A stretch of DNA of 64,000 bases from JBHGYD01 sp041920415 (GCA_041920415.1 JBHGYD010000009.1:26152-90151), one strand, 5' to 3'. Numbered from the stretch's first letter, positions 36,728 through 45,751 are shown. Translations and numbers: made by a program. The notes: generated from the letters alone by a model not told the origin.

Positions 36728-37534
36728 TTGATTAAATTAATTGTCAGCGACTTAGACGGAACATTGCTTGGATTTGATAAAAAAATCAAAGAGGAAGATA
36801 AGCGAGCCATTCAAGCAGCCATTGAACATGGAATGGATTTTGCCGTCGCGTCCGGTCGCATGGATATTGAAATTTTAGAAGTGTTAAAAGAAATTGAACA
36901 AAAAGCGCACCGTGTCAGCCAAAATGGTGCTTATATTTATACAAAAACAGATGTTTCTCTTCATTCAGCGACATTCGAGCCAACAGTGGCACGCCAAATT
37001 TATCAAGAAGCAAAACAACTAGAAGCAATTATTTTGGTTTGCAATGAAAACACGAATTTTGTTGAAACATTAACAGAACAGGTTCGCCAATTACAGGTAC
37101 GACTATTCCATGATATTATTGAAGCTCCAAATATGATCAAAGCCATTGGCACAACCATCTATCCTTCGAAAATTACTGTATTAGCGGAAAATGATGTCAT
37201 TACATCATTTCAACAACAAGTCACGAAACAGTTTGGCGATTTAGTCGATACGTTTATTTCTGAGGAACGCTGCCTCGATATTATGCCAAAAAACATTAGC
37301 AAAGGAAACGCACTTCGTTCGTTAATGGAACACTTAGATGTTACACCTGAAGAAACGGCTTGTTTTGGTGATTCGTTTAATGATATACCAATGTTTCGTC
37401 TAACTCCGTATAGTTTTGTAATGTCCCACGCCCATCCAGATGTAAAAAAAGAAGCACGCTATATCGTTGATTCTGTCAACGAAGCAGTGCAAATCATTCT
37501 TACTGAAATCAATCAAGTGATCACAAAAAAATAG
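36728..37534 (+). CDS. HAD-superfamily phosphatase, Cof subfamily
   Basis: 268 residues from a TTG at 36728 (GGCGGG ribosome site). HAD motif I is IVSDLDGTLLG, motif II lies in VASGR, the lysine in NISKGNALRSLM and motif IV in CFGDSFNDIPMF. Cof-type members hydrolyse small phosphorylated metabolites such as sugar phosphates or flavin nucleotides. Placed beside the PTS, a sugar-phosphate substrate is plausible but unproven. Confidence 0.88.
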   Translation: MIKLIVSDLDGTLLGFDKKIKEEDKRAIQAAIEHGMDFAVASGRMDIEILEVLKEIEQKAHRVSQNGAYIYTKTDVSLHSATFEPTVARQIYQEAKQLEAIILVCNENTNFVETLTEQVRQLQVRLFHDIIEAPNMIKAIGTTIYPSKITVLAENDVITSFQQQVTKQFGDLVDTFISEERCLDIMPKNISKGNALRSLMEHLDVTPEETACFGDSFNDIPMFRLTPYSFVMSHAHPDVKKEARYIVDSVNEAVQIILTEINQVITKK

Positions 37535-37557
37535 AAACACATTCTTTTGAAAAACTG

Positions 37558-37595
37558 AGAGCTGGCACAAACCTTTACGAGGCCAGCTCTTTTTA
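37558..37595 (+). terminator. Terminator of the HAD gene
   Basis: 9-bp stem AGAGCTGGC / GCCAGCTCT followed by TTTTTA; the loop is 15 bases. Confidence 0.85.
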
Positions 37596-37668
37596 CATTT
37601 GCTCTTTTGATTATTTTTTCTCCTCTGTATCCATACTATGAAGGATGGTATAAATGGAGGTTATGATC

Positions 37669-38432
37669 ATGCCTTATATTACTGTAGAAGATGATGTTCG
37701 TCTTTATTATGAGGAAGAGGGGACGGGGAAACCGCTTTTATTCATTCACCCTCCAGGAATGGGGAGCATTGTCTTTGCCAATCAACGAGCATTATCAACC
37801 AACTTTCGTGTCATTACGTATGATATGCGTGGAAATGGAAAAAGCAGCCCTTCAAATCGACCGATTACGATTCCTCTACTCGCGCAAGATATAAAGCAAT
37901 TACTCGATGCACTTGAAATTGAACAGGTCGTTATTTGCGGCTATTCAAATGGTGGCTCCATCGCTCAAGAGTTTGCATTACGCTATCCACATAAAACCGA
38001 AATGTTAGTATTAATTGGTGGATTTTCTGAAGTGTGTACAACCTTACTATACTTAGAATTTTTATGCGGCATTTACACTGTAAAAAGTGGTGCTATTTCT
38101 TTACTGGCCAAAGCATTAGGAAAATCGCACGGTAACAATAACATGGAAAAAAGGTGATTGAACAATATGTGCGATTAGTAAATAAAAAAGATTTGCTAGA
38201 CATGTACAATGAAGGACTTCAATACCGTAGTACCAATCGCTTATCCGAATTAACGATGCCGCTTCTTCTTGTATACGGCGCTTGTGATTACTACATTCAT
38301 TCTTACGAAACGTTGTTTAAAACATATGTCCCTCACACTAAAGTGATTTATATCAACAAAGCAAACCATCAAATTCCAACAAAGCACTACTGCGAGTTAA
38401 ATGCCATTATTAAGACATATTGTTTAACATAA
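37669..38432 (+). pseudogene. Alpha/beta hydrolase gene broken by a single frameshift
   Basis: The first part, from ATG 37669 (GGAGG 8 bases upstream), encodes MPYITVEDDVRLYYEEEGTG, the oxyanion region LFIHPPGMGS and the nucleophile elbow VICGYSNGGSIAQEF. It stops at 38157. The second part, in the next frame, continues VIEQYVRLVNKKDLLDMYNE through the acid region LLLVYGACDYYIHSYE and the catalytic His in NKANHQIPT to 38432. Restoring one A to the A6 run at about 38148 rejoins the two into about 254 residues, normal for the fold. All three catalytic residues remain, so the break is recent or a sequencing error. Confidence 0.85.
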
Positions 38433-38489
38433 GTCATTCACACTGACAATGGTGAGAAAATCAATAGCAAAAATAAAGTAGGTCAAGAA

Positions 38490-38579
38490 ATGGCGAATCC
38501 AACTGTTTCGAAAGCGAAATCAGAAATGGAAAAAGATAGTGTCGACACTACACAACAAGCGAAGAAAAACCGTTCATAG
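38490..38579 (+). CDS. Doubtful 29-codon ORF
   Basis: ATG 38490 with AGTAGGTCA upstream encodes MANPTVSKAKSEMEKDSVDT and TQQAKKNRS, a charged Gln/Lys-rich peptide reminiscent in composition of small acid-soluble spore proteins. No proper homology can be claimed. Confidence 0.2.
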   Translation: MANPTVSKAKSEMEKDSVDTTQQAKKNRS

Positions 38580-38627
38580 CGATTTTTCTGCAAACAACTT
38601 TCACTGACGTTTCCGTACGAAAACAAA

Positions 38628-38652
38628 GCTGACCATTGGTTTGTAGGTCAGC
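38628..38652 (-). terminator. Terminator of the antiporter gene
   Basis: GCTGACC / GGTCAGC stem with an 11-base loop, followed on the minus strand by TTTGTTTTC. Confidence 0.7.
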
Positions 38653-38661
38653 CTTGTTCAT

Positions 38662-39810
38662 TTATGCCTCTTGTTTTATTCCGGTATTTTCTTTAAAGAC
38701 CACTTTTAATAGAGGTGGGGTCACAATGGTTGTGACAAGCACAACAACAACAAGGACAGCAAACAAATCCATTGGTAACATCTTTGTGTCTAAACCAATT
38801 CCTGCAATAATTAAGGCTACTTCTCCACGCGAAACCATCCCCGCGCCAACAGCCAATGAACTTTTCCACGCGAATCCAGCCAGTTTTGCTCCCAACGCGG
38901 CACCGATTAATTTCGTGAAAATAGCGAGTACACTTAAACCAATGATTAACCAAAGATGTTGACCAACTCCAGAAAGTTCAACCGCTACCCCGATGGAAGT
39001 AAAAAAGACAGGCACAAAAATCGAATAACTAATCGTTTCTACTTTCTCAAATACTTCCTCTTTGTAAGTGGTAAAGCTAATCCCTAATCCGGCAATATAG
39101 GCACCAATAATCGCGGCTACTCCTGTTGCTTCCGCAAAGTAAGCGAACGAAAAACAAATCATAAGCGCCGCAGAAATGACCGCCTCAGTAACTCGTAACG
39201 GAGCAAATAATCGCAATACGATCGGAATGATTTTCCAAGCAAATAAAATTGCCAACGCAAAGAAAATCACTTTCTTTATCACAATTTTCCCAAGGTCAAC
39301 ATCCCCGCCTGTCATACTCATCAAAAACGCTAACGCAATAATAACAAGGATATCATCAATAACAGCGGCACCGAGAATGGCAGAACCTTCTTTTGATTTC
39401 AGCTTATTCATTTCTTTTAATGCTTGCACGGAAATACTAACGCTTGTTGCCGATAATAAAAGCCCAAGGAAAACAGCTTGTACTGTTGGCAATCCAATTA
39501 CTATTCCCGCTACATACCCTAATGATAAAGGAACAATAATTCCTAATACACCAACAAATGTCGCGGCTTTTCCTGTTCGTTTAAACTGGTCCATATCCGT
39601 TTCAAGGCCGGCAATGAACATTAATAAAATCACACCAATTTGGCTCATCTCTTTTATACTTTCTGTATCATTGACAATTCCTAATACTGTTGGCCCAAGG
39701 ACAATACCGATGAGCAATTTTCCAAGTACAGAAGGCTGCCCAAGTCGAACGCTAATATCCCCCGCAATTTTTGACGCAAATAAAATCGCTGCTAACTGTA
39801 AGATTAACAT
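38662..39810 (-). CDS. CPA2-family Na+(K+)/H+ antiporter
   Basis: 382 residues, about 12 membrane segments. CPA2 features: LGQPSVLGKLLIGIVLGPTV, FIAGLETDMDQF, GAAVIDDILVIIALAFLMSM (the Asp-Asp ion site in the sixth or so helix) and MVSRGEVALIIAGIGL. It exchanges monovalent cation for protons, as NapA/GerN-type carriers do, without the C-terminal RCK domain of KefB. Ribosome site GGAGCGTGAGC. Confidence 0.88.
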   Translation of the reverse strand: MLILQLAAILFASKIAGDISVRLGQPSVLGKLLIGIVLGPTVLGIVNDTESIKEMSQIGVILLMFIAGLETDMDQFKRTGKAATFVGVLGIIVPLSLGYVAGIVIGLPTVQAVFLGLLLSATSVSISVQALKEMNKLKSKEGSAILGAAVIDDILVIIALAFLMSMTGGDVDLGKIVIKKVIFFALAILFAWKIIPIVLRLFAPLRVTEAVISAALMICFSFAYFAEATGVAAIIGAYIAGLGISFTTYKEEVFEKVETISYSIFVPVFFTSIGVAVELSGVGQHLWLIIGLSVLAIFTKLIGAALGAKLAGFAWKSSLAVGAGMVSRGEVALIIAGIGLDTKMLPMDLFAVLVVVVLVTTIVTPPLLKVVFKENTGIKQEA

Positions 39811-39893
39811 TGCTCACGCTCCTTTTGAATCATTTCAACTATATAAACTACGTTTATCGTGTACAAAACGTTTCATTTTTAACAAAAATAAAA

Positions 39894-39920
39894 GGCTAAA
39901 CAGCTGTTACGCGTTTAGCC
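39894..39920 (-). terminator. Terminator overlapping the end of the 87-aa gene
   Basis: 8-bp stem GGCTAAAC / GTTTAGCC; the minus strand continues with TTTTATTTTTGTT. Confidence 0.78.
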
Positions 39921-40178
39921 ACCGTGATGAGATATAGTTTTTTGTTCTAGCAAATTATATGCAATCTTCATTTTTGTTCTCGTTGCCTGAAACGTTGTCT
40001 CGATATCAATATGTTTCGTTAGTGCAACAACGGTCAAATCGTAAATAACCCTTGCTAATTGCTCCGTTGCTTGTTTTAAATGATCGGCTTCATAAGTGAC
40101 TCCATCCTTCAGTAAAAATTTTAACAACTCGGTCACTTGTCTTTGAATATAGTGAATGTCTTGTTCATAACGATTCAT
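39915..40178 (-). CDS. Small helical protein, unknown
   Basis: 87 residues starting MNRYEQDIHYIQRQVTELLK after GAGGGTGAGC; a much longer in-frame reading upstream overlaps the EAL gene and lacks a ribosome site. The sequence looks all-helical, soluble and amphipathic, with no known motif. It follows the PAS-GGDEF-EAL gene by 95 bases and may share its transcript. Confidence 0.65.
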   Translation of the reverse strand: MNRYEQDIHYIQRQVTELLKFLLKDGVTYEADHLKQATEQLARVIYDLTVVALTKHIDIETTFQATRTKMKIAYNLLEQKTISHHGG

Positions 40179-40273
40179 TTGCTCACCCTCTGTTTCCCTT
40201 TTTATCACTAATACGCGTGAATGGGACAAATAGAACCTTTGAAGCACAAAATAATAAGCGAGCAAACATATCG

Positions 40274-42688
40274 TTATGTTGTACACCATTTTTTCATAAA
40301 AGATTGCAAGTCCGTCATCACGCTCGGAAGCTGCTCGAACGACACAGGGCAACTGAAATAATAGCCTTGCATTTCCTCACAACCTTTTTCAAGTAAAAAG
40401 CGAACTTGTTCTTCCGTTTCTACTCCCTCAGCCGTTACACATAAATTTAACTTATGAGCAAGTAAAATAATCGTTTCAACAATTTCTGCTCCTTTACGAT
40501 TTTCGCTAATCTCCCGAACGAAGGAGCGGTCAATTTTAACCGCATCAATCGGAAAGCGATTTAAGTAATTTAATGATGAGTAGCTGACACCGAAATCATC
40601 AATAGCGATTGTAATGCCATGTTGCTTTAATTTTTGTAAAACTTGAACGACTTCCGTTGGTTCTTTCATAATCGTTGTTTCTGTAATCTCAAAGACAAAT
40701 GAAGAAGGACTTACCTTCTCTTTCGTAAAGATGTCACAAACCGTCGTTTCTAAATGCTTATCTAGAAACTGTCGTGCCGATAAATTAACTGCCATTTTAA
40801 GATGCGAAAACCCCATTTGTTGTAACACTTTCAAATCACGACTCGCTTGCTGCAATACCCATTTACCAATTTCATCAATCATATTTGTTTCTTCAGCAAT
40901 CGGAATAAACTCGGCCGGACTTACCATCCCAAGTTGTGGATGTTTCCATCTTATCAATGCTTCTATATTGACAGTTCCTAAACGAACATTCACCTTCGGC
41001 TGGTAATAAAGAAACAGCTCATGGTTTTCTAATGCTGTTTGTAAATCATTTTCGAGGCGAATTTTTTTCGCAAAAATATCGTGCATGTGCGGTTGATATT
41101 CAACAATGCGACTCGTTCCGTTCATTTTCGAATAATACACCGCTTTATCGGCATTTCCCAGCAACATTTCGACCGAAAGATTGGCATCACAAGCATAGCT
41201 AACACCTATATGAATCGTTATATTCAACTTTTCCCCGGCAATAAAATACGGTTCTTGTAATAAAGAATCGATATATGTAAGTAACTGCTCGAGTTCCTCT
41301 TGATATTCATAAATGTACACAACAACAAACTCATCATCACTAATTCTCGCTAAAAAAGTATTTTCAGACTGAATGGTACACAAACGTTTCGCTATTCCTC
41401 GCAATAACTCGTCACCATTGGATTCCCCAAGAAAATCATTAATAAATTTAAAACGATGAATGTTAATTAATAAAACCGCTAACCCTGTATGAGAAAGAAT
41501 CAGCTCATTCAATTTTTCTTTTAAATAATTACGGTTCGCAAGACCCGTTAGCAAGTCATATTGCGCCATAAACTCCATTTCTTTTTCTTTACTTTTTTGC
41601 TCGGAAAGGTCATGAATCACAAGAAAATGTGCTTCCTGCCCATAATAATGAATAGGTGTTTCTTTCACTTTTACTTCTTTTTGCTCGCCATCTAATGACG
41701 TTAATACCCATTCATCGCTATTTTCATCCGCTTTTTTCAGAAAATCGCTTAACTTTTTCCCTTCAACTTCATTCACATGCTTTGCTTTCACCATTTTTAA
41801 TCCAGCTGGATTCATGTAAGTAATCACATCATTTACTTGAATAATAACCGTATCTGGCAAAAACTCAACGACTTTTCGATATAATTCTTCGCTTTGTCTT
41901 AATTGTTCTTGCATTTCGATTAAATCTGTTAAATCTCTAAGCACTGATAGACCAGCTACAACATTTCCATTTTTATCGAAAACAGGGATAATATTCGCCG
42001 ATACATATACTCTTGAGCCATCTCTATGGGTTAACGATAACCGAATGGATGTCAAGCTTTCACCGCGACCAAGCTTCATTAAACGTTGCTTCAGTTTCGA
42101 ACGGTATTCTGCGAAAAACTTAAAAATATTTTTCGAAAGCAGCTCTTCTTCACGCCATCCTAGTAACCGTTCTAGTTCATGATTCACTTGCAAAATTCGC
42201 CCCGCTAAATCAAACATAATTAACGCATCATGGGAATGAGCAAGAAACGAACGAAAAAGCTGATGAATTTCTTCTAGCTGCTCTTCCTTCTTGATGATCT
42301 CTGTTATATCACGCGTAAAACAAATAATGTAAGGAATCGTTCCATTTTTATCTATAATGGGAGCAAGCGTTGATTCAGCAATGCGAAGTTCATCCGCTAC
42401 ATTTATTTGATCGCGATACGTAACAATCGCTTTCGTTTCAAGAACTTTCCGATATTGTTTATTTAAATGGTCCGCAATCTCTTTCGGATAAATATCTTCT
42501 ATACATTTTCCTATGTCTTGTTCCACTAAATTTGCTAAATGAAGCGCTTTAGAACTAACATGGACATAACGAAAACGTGGCCCTTCTTCTACTTTCATTA
42601 AAAAAACGATATCGAACAACTGATTCATAATAATGAACAATAACCGCTCATCCGTTAGTAGTTTTTTCATAAGATGATTTGTTTCCAT
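40274..42688 (-). CDS. PAS-PAS-PAS-GGDEF-EAL protein, probable c-di-GMP phosphodiesterase
   Basis: 804 residues from ATG 42688 (AAAGGA with 9-base spacing; an ATG at 42697 is too close). Three PAS regions (about 10-130, 135-260, 262-370), a GGDEF domain (about 375-530) whose active loop is ISDDEF, degenerate, and an EAL domain (about 545-800) with NIEALIRWKHPQLG, FEITETTIM, IDDFGVSYSSLNYLNRFP and KIDRSFV, which keeps the metal ligands. It should hydrolyse cyclic di-GMP, with the GGDEF domain probably regulatory. No membrane segment; cytosolic sensor. Confidence 0.92.
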   Translation of the reverse strand: METNHLMKKLLTDERLLFIIMNQLFDIVFLMKVEEGPRFRYVHVSSKALHLANLVEQDIGKCIEDIYPKEIADHLNKQYRKVLETKAIVTYRDQINVADELRIAESTLAPIIDKNGTIPYIICFTRDITEIIKKEEQLEEIHQLFRSFLAHSHDALIMFDLAGRILQVNHELERLLGWREEELLSKNIFKFFAEYRSKLKQRLMKLGRGESLTSIRLSLTHRDGSRVYVSANIIPVFDKNGNVVAGLSVLRDLTDLIEMQEQLRQSEELYRKVVEFLPDTVIIQVNDVITYMNPAGLKMVKAKHVNEVEGKKLSDFLKKADENSDEWVLTSLDGEQKEVKVKETPIHYYGQEAHFLVIHDLSEQKSKEKEMEFMAQYDLLTGLANRNYLKEKLNELILSHTGLAVLLINIHRFKFINDFLGESNGDELLRGIAKRLCTIQSENTFLARISDDEFVVVYIYEYQEELEQLLTYIDSLLQEPYFIAGEKLNITIHIGVSYACDANLSVEMLLGNADKAVYYSKMNGTSRIVEYQPHMHDIFAKKIRLENDLQTALENHELFLYYQPKVNVRLGTVNIEALIRWKHPQLGMVSPAEFIPIAEETNMIDEIGKWVLQQASRDLKVLQQMGFSHLKMAVNLSARQFLDKHLETTVCDIFTKEKVSPSSFVFEITETTIMKEPTEVVQVLQKLKQHGITIAIDDFGVSYSSLNYLNRFPIDAVKIDRSFVREISENRKGAEIVETIILLAHKLNLCVTAEGVETEEQVRFLLEKGCEEMQGYYFSCPVSFEQLPSVMTDLQSFMKKWCTT

Positions 42689-42806
42689 TTTCTCCATTCC
42701 TTTATGCCAAAAATCATCGTGTCTTATTAATCAAAATCTCCTTTCATTATATTTTTCGGCAAAAAAACAATAATTTTTAATAAATAATTTATTTAATAAT
42801 ACTAAA

Positions 42807-42840
42807 AAACCCTTATCCTCAACATAGAGGATAAGGGTTT
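42807..42840 (-). terminator. Terminator after the YvrJ-family gene
   Basis: 14-bp perfect stem AAACCCTTATCCTC and complement, 6-base loop, then TTTTTTAGT on the minus strand. Confidence 0.9.
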
Positions 42841-42872
42841 GGTGCTAATCTGCGTTATCTTTGCTTTTTTTG

Positions 42873-43028
42873 TCATTCCACATTGATTTGTCGTTCCGAT
42901 AATTGTTGCGGCAAACGTTGAATCGATTCAATGACTCCATCTAATTTTGCTTCAATTCGATGCAAAAGGTAAAAAGTCACCACAACCGGAAACCCGAGAT
43001 CAGATATCAATGACATGTATGTTTCCAA
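42873..43028 (-). CDS. YvrJ family small membrane protein
   Basis: 51 residues from a TTG at 43028, with GGGGG seven bases before. METYMSLISDLGFPVVVTFY then LLHRIEAKLDGVIESIQRLP. One N-terminal membrane helix with the conserved GFPVxxxxYLLxRIExKL pattern of the YvrJ family. It is the third member of the DUF1659-DUF2922-YvrJ trio, found together in many Bacillus genomes. Function unknown. Confidence 0.85.
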   Translation of the reverse strand: METYMSLISDLGFPVVVTFYLLHRIEAKLDGVIESIQRLPQQLSERQINVE

Positions 43029-43068
43029 TCAAATTCCCCCATTCTACTCAACATATGTTTAGAAAAAA

Positions 43069-43093
43069 GGCCAGTTCGAACTGCGAACTGGCC
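43069..43093 (-). terminator. Hairpin/terminator inside the small-gene trio
   Basis: 10-bp stem GGCCAGTTCG / CGAACTGGCC, 5-base loop, then TTTTTTC on the minus strand. It lies between the DUF2922 gene and the YvrJ gene, so the latter may be expressed at a lower level. Confidence 0.82.
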
Positions 43094-43100
43094 CTCTCGA

Positions 43101-43319
43101 TTAGGTCAATGAAACTTCTGTTACTTCTTGCTGCAGCAATCTCGCTCCTTGTTTCGCTACAAAATCACCGCCATTTGAAGTAAAAATATTTGCGGCAATA
43201 ATCGTATCCATCACGGCTGATACTTGCGATGCATTCACTGGTTCAATTGGATTTTCGAGCACGATTCGAACGATTTTTCCTTGTTGGTTTACAAACTGTA
43301 ATTCCAACGATTTCTCCAT
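43101..43319 (-). CDS. DUF2922 family small protein
   Basis: 72 residues: MEKSLELQFVNQQGKIVRIV, then LENPIEPVNASQVSAVMD and FTSNGGDFVAKQGARL, the DUF2922 pattern. Beta-rich, soluble, no catalytic motif. It is 19 bases after the DUF1659 gene. Function unknown. Confidence 0.85.
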   Translation of the reverse strand: MEKSLELQFVNQQGKIVRIVLENPIEPVNASQVSAVMDTIIAANIFTSNGGDFVAKQGARLLQQEVTEVSLT

Positions 43320-43338
43320 TTCCCTTTTCCCCCCCTTA

Positions 43339-43557
43339 TCAATTCGTTACTAAATGAGTGTCATTTCGTTCAATTTGGGCTAACGGATACTTCTGCAATG
43401 AAGCAAGCGCTTGAGAAACCGTGAATAATTGTTCAGGTGTTGCCGTCATTTTAATGTTGTTAAAGTTTTTACGTTTATATTTTGGTTTCCCTGCTTCATC
43501 AACTCCAACTTCAAAAACCAAACGAAGTTGAGAATGTTGGATGACTGCTTGAGCCAT
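43339..43557 (-). CDS. DUF1659 family small protein
   Basis: 72 residues starting MAQAVIQHSQLRLVFEVGVD after AGGAGGTGAACGAC; a GTG 9 bases upstream lies too near that site. KPKYKRKNFNNIKMTATPEQ and SQALASLQKYPL fit DUF1659. First gene of the trio, transcribed divergently from the nitroreductase gene. Confidence 0.87.
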   Translation of the reverse strand: MAQAVIQHSQLRLVFEVGVDEAGKPKYKRKNFNNIKMTATPEQLFTVSQALASLQKYPLAQIERNDTHLVTN

Positions 43558-43654
43558 GTCGTTCACCTCCTTTCACCTTTACTATCGCACGATGGTGAAA
43601 AAAGGATAGCTTGTTAGAAAAAATTTTTGCTTAAAACATACACGAATAAACTAT

Positions 43655-43683
43655 TTGACAAATGTCGACAGTAATTTTATGAT
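43655..43683 (+). promoter_or_regulatory. Sigma-A promoter of the nitroreductase gene
   Basis: TTGACA (43655-43660), 17-base spacer, TATGAT (43678-43683). Near-consensus, about 80 bases before the ATG. Confidence 0.85.
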
Positions 43684-43692
43684 GATATCGAT

Positions 43693-43716
43693 AACTAAAC
43701 TTACCAAAAGTTAGTT
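43693..43716. promoter_or_regulatory. Inverted repeat at the nitroreductase transcription start
   Basis: AACTAA-12-TTAGTT, placed about 10 bases after the -10 box, where a repressor such as a MarR/DUF24-type thiol or quinone sensor would block transcription. Similar AT-rich half-sites follow up to 43740. Confidence 0.5.
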
Positions 43717-43764
43717 AATTACTTTTTCTAATTTAATTAATTATAGTAAACAGGAGGAATACAC

Positions 43765-44400
43765 ATGGTAACCCAAGTCGAAACAGTAAAAGACTTTTTC
43801 ACAGTGATACATGAGCGTCAATCAATCCGAAAATATGATCCAAACGTAACGATTAGTAAGGAAGAGTTAGGCGACATTATCAAAGCAGCTCAACAAGCTC
43901 CATCTGCATGGAACCTACAACATTGGCGTTTTTTCATTATCCATGGAAAAGAAGCGCAAAAACGTTTGCTTCCTATTGCCTATAACCAACAACAAATCGT
44001 CGATGCTTCCGCAGTGATTGCTGTTTTAGGAGATCTTGAAGCAAATAAAAATACAGATAGCGTGTACGATCCGTTAGTAAAAGCGGGGTACATGACACCA
44101 GAAGTAAAAGAAACGCTTGCGCAACAAATTACAACAGCATATCAAAATAAACAATACGCACGCGATGCGGCATTTAGCAATGCCTCTCTTGCTGCGATGC
44201 AACTCATGCTTGCCGCTACGGCAAAGGGGTGGGGAACATGCGCAATTGGTGGCTTTAACTCTGAGAAATTTATAACAGAGTTTAATGTCCCAAGCCGCTA
44301 TATCCCAGTTATGTTAATTACGATTGGAAAAAGTGTCGCACCTGCTCACCGTTCAACGCGACTTTCACTTGAAGAAACTACAACTTGGATTGAAAAATAA
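43765..44400 (+). CDS. Nitroreductase-family FMN oxidoreductase (YodC/MhqN-like)
   Basis: 211 residues. RQSIRKYDPNVTISKEEL is the FMN-phosphate binding start; QQAPSAWNLQHWRFFII, FSNASLAAMQLMLAATAKGW and GTCAIGGFN follow the family. In Bacillus, relatives are induced by quinones and diamide and reduce nitro or quinone compounds with NAD(P)H. AGGAGGAATACAC precedes the ATG. A strong promoter with an operator-like repeat suggests stress induction. Confidence 0.87.
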   Translation: MVTQVETVKDFFTVIHERQSIRKYDPNVTISKEELGDIIKAAQQAPSAWNLQHWRFFIIHGKEAQKRLLPIAYNQQQIVDASAVIAVLGDLEANKNTDSVYDPLVKAGYMTPEVKETLAQQITTAYQNKQYARDAAFSNASLAAMQLMLAATAKGWGTCAIGGFNSEKFITEFNVPSRYIPVMLITIGKSVAPAHRSTRLSLEETTTWIEK

Positions 44401-44421
44401 GGAACTAACGACAAACAAAAA

Positions 44422-44446
44422 AGGGGCTGATGGAAAATCAGCCCCT
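44422..44446. terminator. Bidirectional terminator
   Basis: 9-bp stem AGGGGCTGA / TCAGCCCCT, 7-base loop, A-run left and ATTCTTTTTT right, between convergent genes. Confidence 0.88.
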
Positions 44447-44450
44447 ATAG

Positions 44451-45713
44451 TTATTCTTTTTTATATTTTGGCAACGATAGATAAATGGTCGTTCCCTTCC
44501 CAACCTCGCTATCAATTTCAAGCGTTCCTTTATGCTCTTGAATAATTTTCGTGCTTGTCGTTAATCCAAGCCCCACTCCTTTCTCTTTTAATGTAAAAAA
44601 CGGTTCTCCGATTTTTTCCAAACGCTCTTTCGATATTCCGACTCCCGTATCAGCAATCGTTATGTTTATGTTTTCATCTTCTTCCCATATACGTAAATCA
44701 ATCGTTCCGCCCTTTTGCATTGCCTCGATCGCGTTTTTCATAATATTAATAAACACTTGAATAAGCTGATTTTTATCTCCGTAAACGAAAGCATGAGGAA
44801 TGGCATTCTCAACAGAAACAGCAACATTATTTAATGTCGCTTCATGGCTCATTAATTGAACGACATAATTCATACCATCACTTAAAAGAAATGGTTTATA
44901 ATCATGGCTTTGCGGCTTTGCTAACACTAACAGCTTGCTGACAATTTGATTAATCCGTTCTAATTCGTTCAGTATAATCTCCATATACCAATCGTTTACT
45001 TCTTTCGTTTCCTTCATCACTTGCATAAATCCTTTAATCGAAGTAAGCGGATTCCGTATTTCGTGAGCGATTCCTGCTGCTAACTCGCCTAGCACAGATA
45101 ACTTTTCTTTTTTCAACAACAGTGTTTCGGCTAATTTTTGTTGCGTAATATCACGCCCAATGATTAAAAGTCCTTTTCGTTCACCGTCCTCATAAAAAAG
45201 CGGAACTTTAATAACATCAAACGTTTTCACTTCACCGCTTGGCGTTGGAACAGACTCTTCGCATCTCGTAAGCGTTCCCACTTTCCATGTTTCCTCATCC
45301 GATTGTATACAATGTTCAAACGCCTCTTTAAAAAACGGGACGATTTCACCAAGTTCGCGGTCTGTTTTCCCTTGATAATCTACATTTTCGAGCTGGTATA
45401 GCTTGCGCCCAAAATCATTCACCCGTAACCATCGCCCTTTGCTATCCTTAAAACAAACGAAATCTGGCATTGAATTAATTAACGTAGACAATTGTTGTTC
45501 ATCCTCTGCTGTTTTTTTTAATTGTTCGCCCTTTTTCAACATTTGATAAAGAAAAATTCCAGAGAGGATAACAAAAATTCCACCCTTACTGATGTCCATG
45601 ACAAATTGCATATAACGGTTAAGGTGAAGAAAATGAACGAATAGATCTGTTACAATAATCCAACATATACTGAACATGAAATAAGCAAGGACCGCTTTCC
45701 GTTTTGTAAACAC
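44451..45713 (-). CDS. PAS-containing membrane histidine kinase (sporulation-kinase type)
   Basis: 420 residues from GTG 45713 (AGGAG 12 bases upstream). Two membrane helices (about 8-27 and 38-56) with a very short outside loop, a PAS domain (about 70-200) with DFVCFKDSKGRWLRVND, then HisKA (GIAHEIRNPLTSIKGFMQVM) and HATPase (NIMKNAIEAM, ADTGVGI, GVGLGLTT). The H-box HEIRNPLTSIKGF is of the KinA-KinE class that feeds phosphate to Spo0F. No response regulator gene is adjacent, as expected for an orphan kinase. Confidence 0.87.
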   Translation of the reverse strand: MFTKRKAVLAYFMFSICWIIVTDLFVHFLHLNRYMQFVMDISKGGIFVILSGIFLYQMLKKGEQLKKTAEDEQQLSTLINSMPDFVCFKDSKGRWLRVNDFGRKLYQLENVDYQGKTDRELGEIVPFFKEAFEHCIQSDEETWKVGTLTRCEESVPTPSGEVKTFDVIKVPLFYEDGERKGLLIIGRDITQQKLAETLLLKKEKLSVLGELAAGIAHEIRNPLTSIKGFMQVMKETKEVNDWYMEIILNELERINQIVSKLLVLAKPQSHDYKPFLLSDGMNYVVQLMSHEATLNNVAVSVENAIPHAFVYGDKNQLIQVFINIMKNAIEAMQKGGTIDLRIWEEDENINITIADTGVGISKERLEKIGEPFFTLKEKGVGLGLTTSTKIIQEHKGTLEIDSEVGKGTTIYLSLPKYKKE

Positions 45714-45751
45714 TTCTACATCGAACTCCTAACATATCAAATAATAATTAT

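Noticed and set aside
38433..38470. IHTDNG-like reading suggesting a transposase remnant
   Set aside because: Only a few residues, no further DDE motif and no inverted repeats nearby.
39176..39937. 253-codon plus-strand ORF
   Set aside because: Antisense to the antiporter gene; no ribosome site, composition of a shadow frame.
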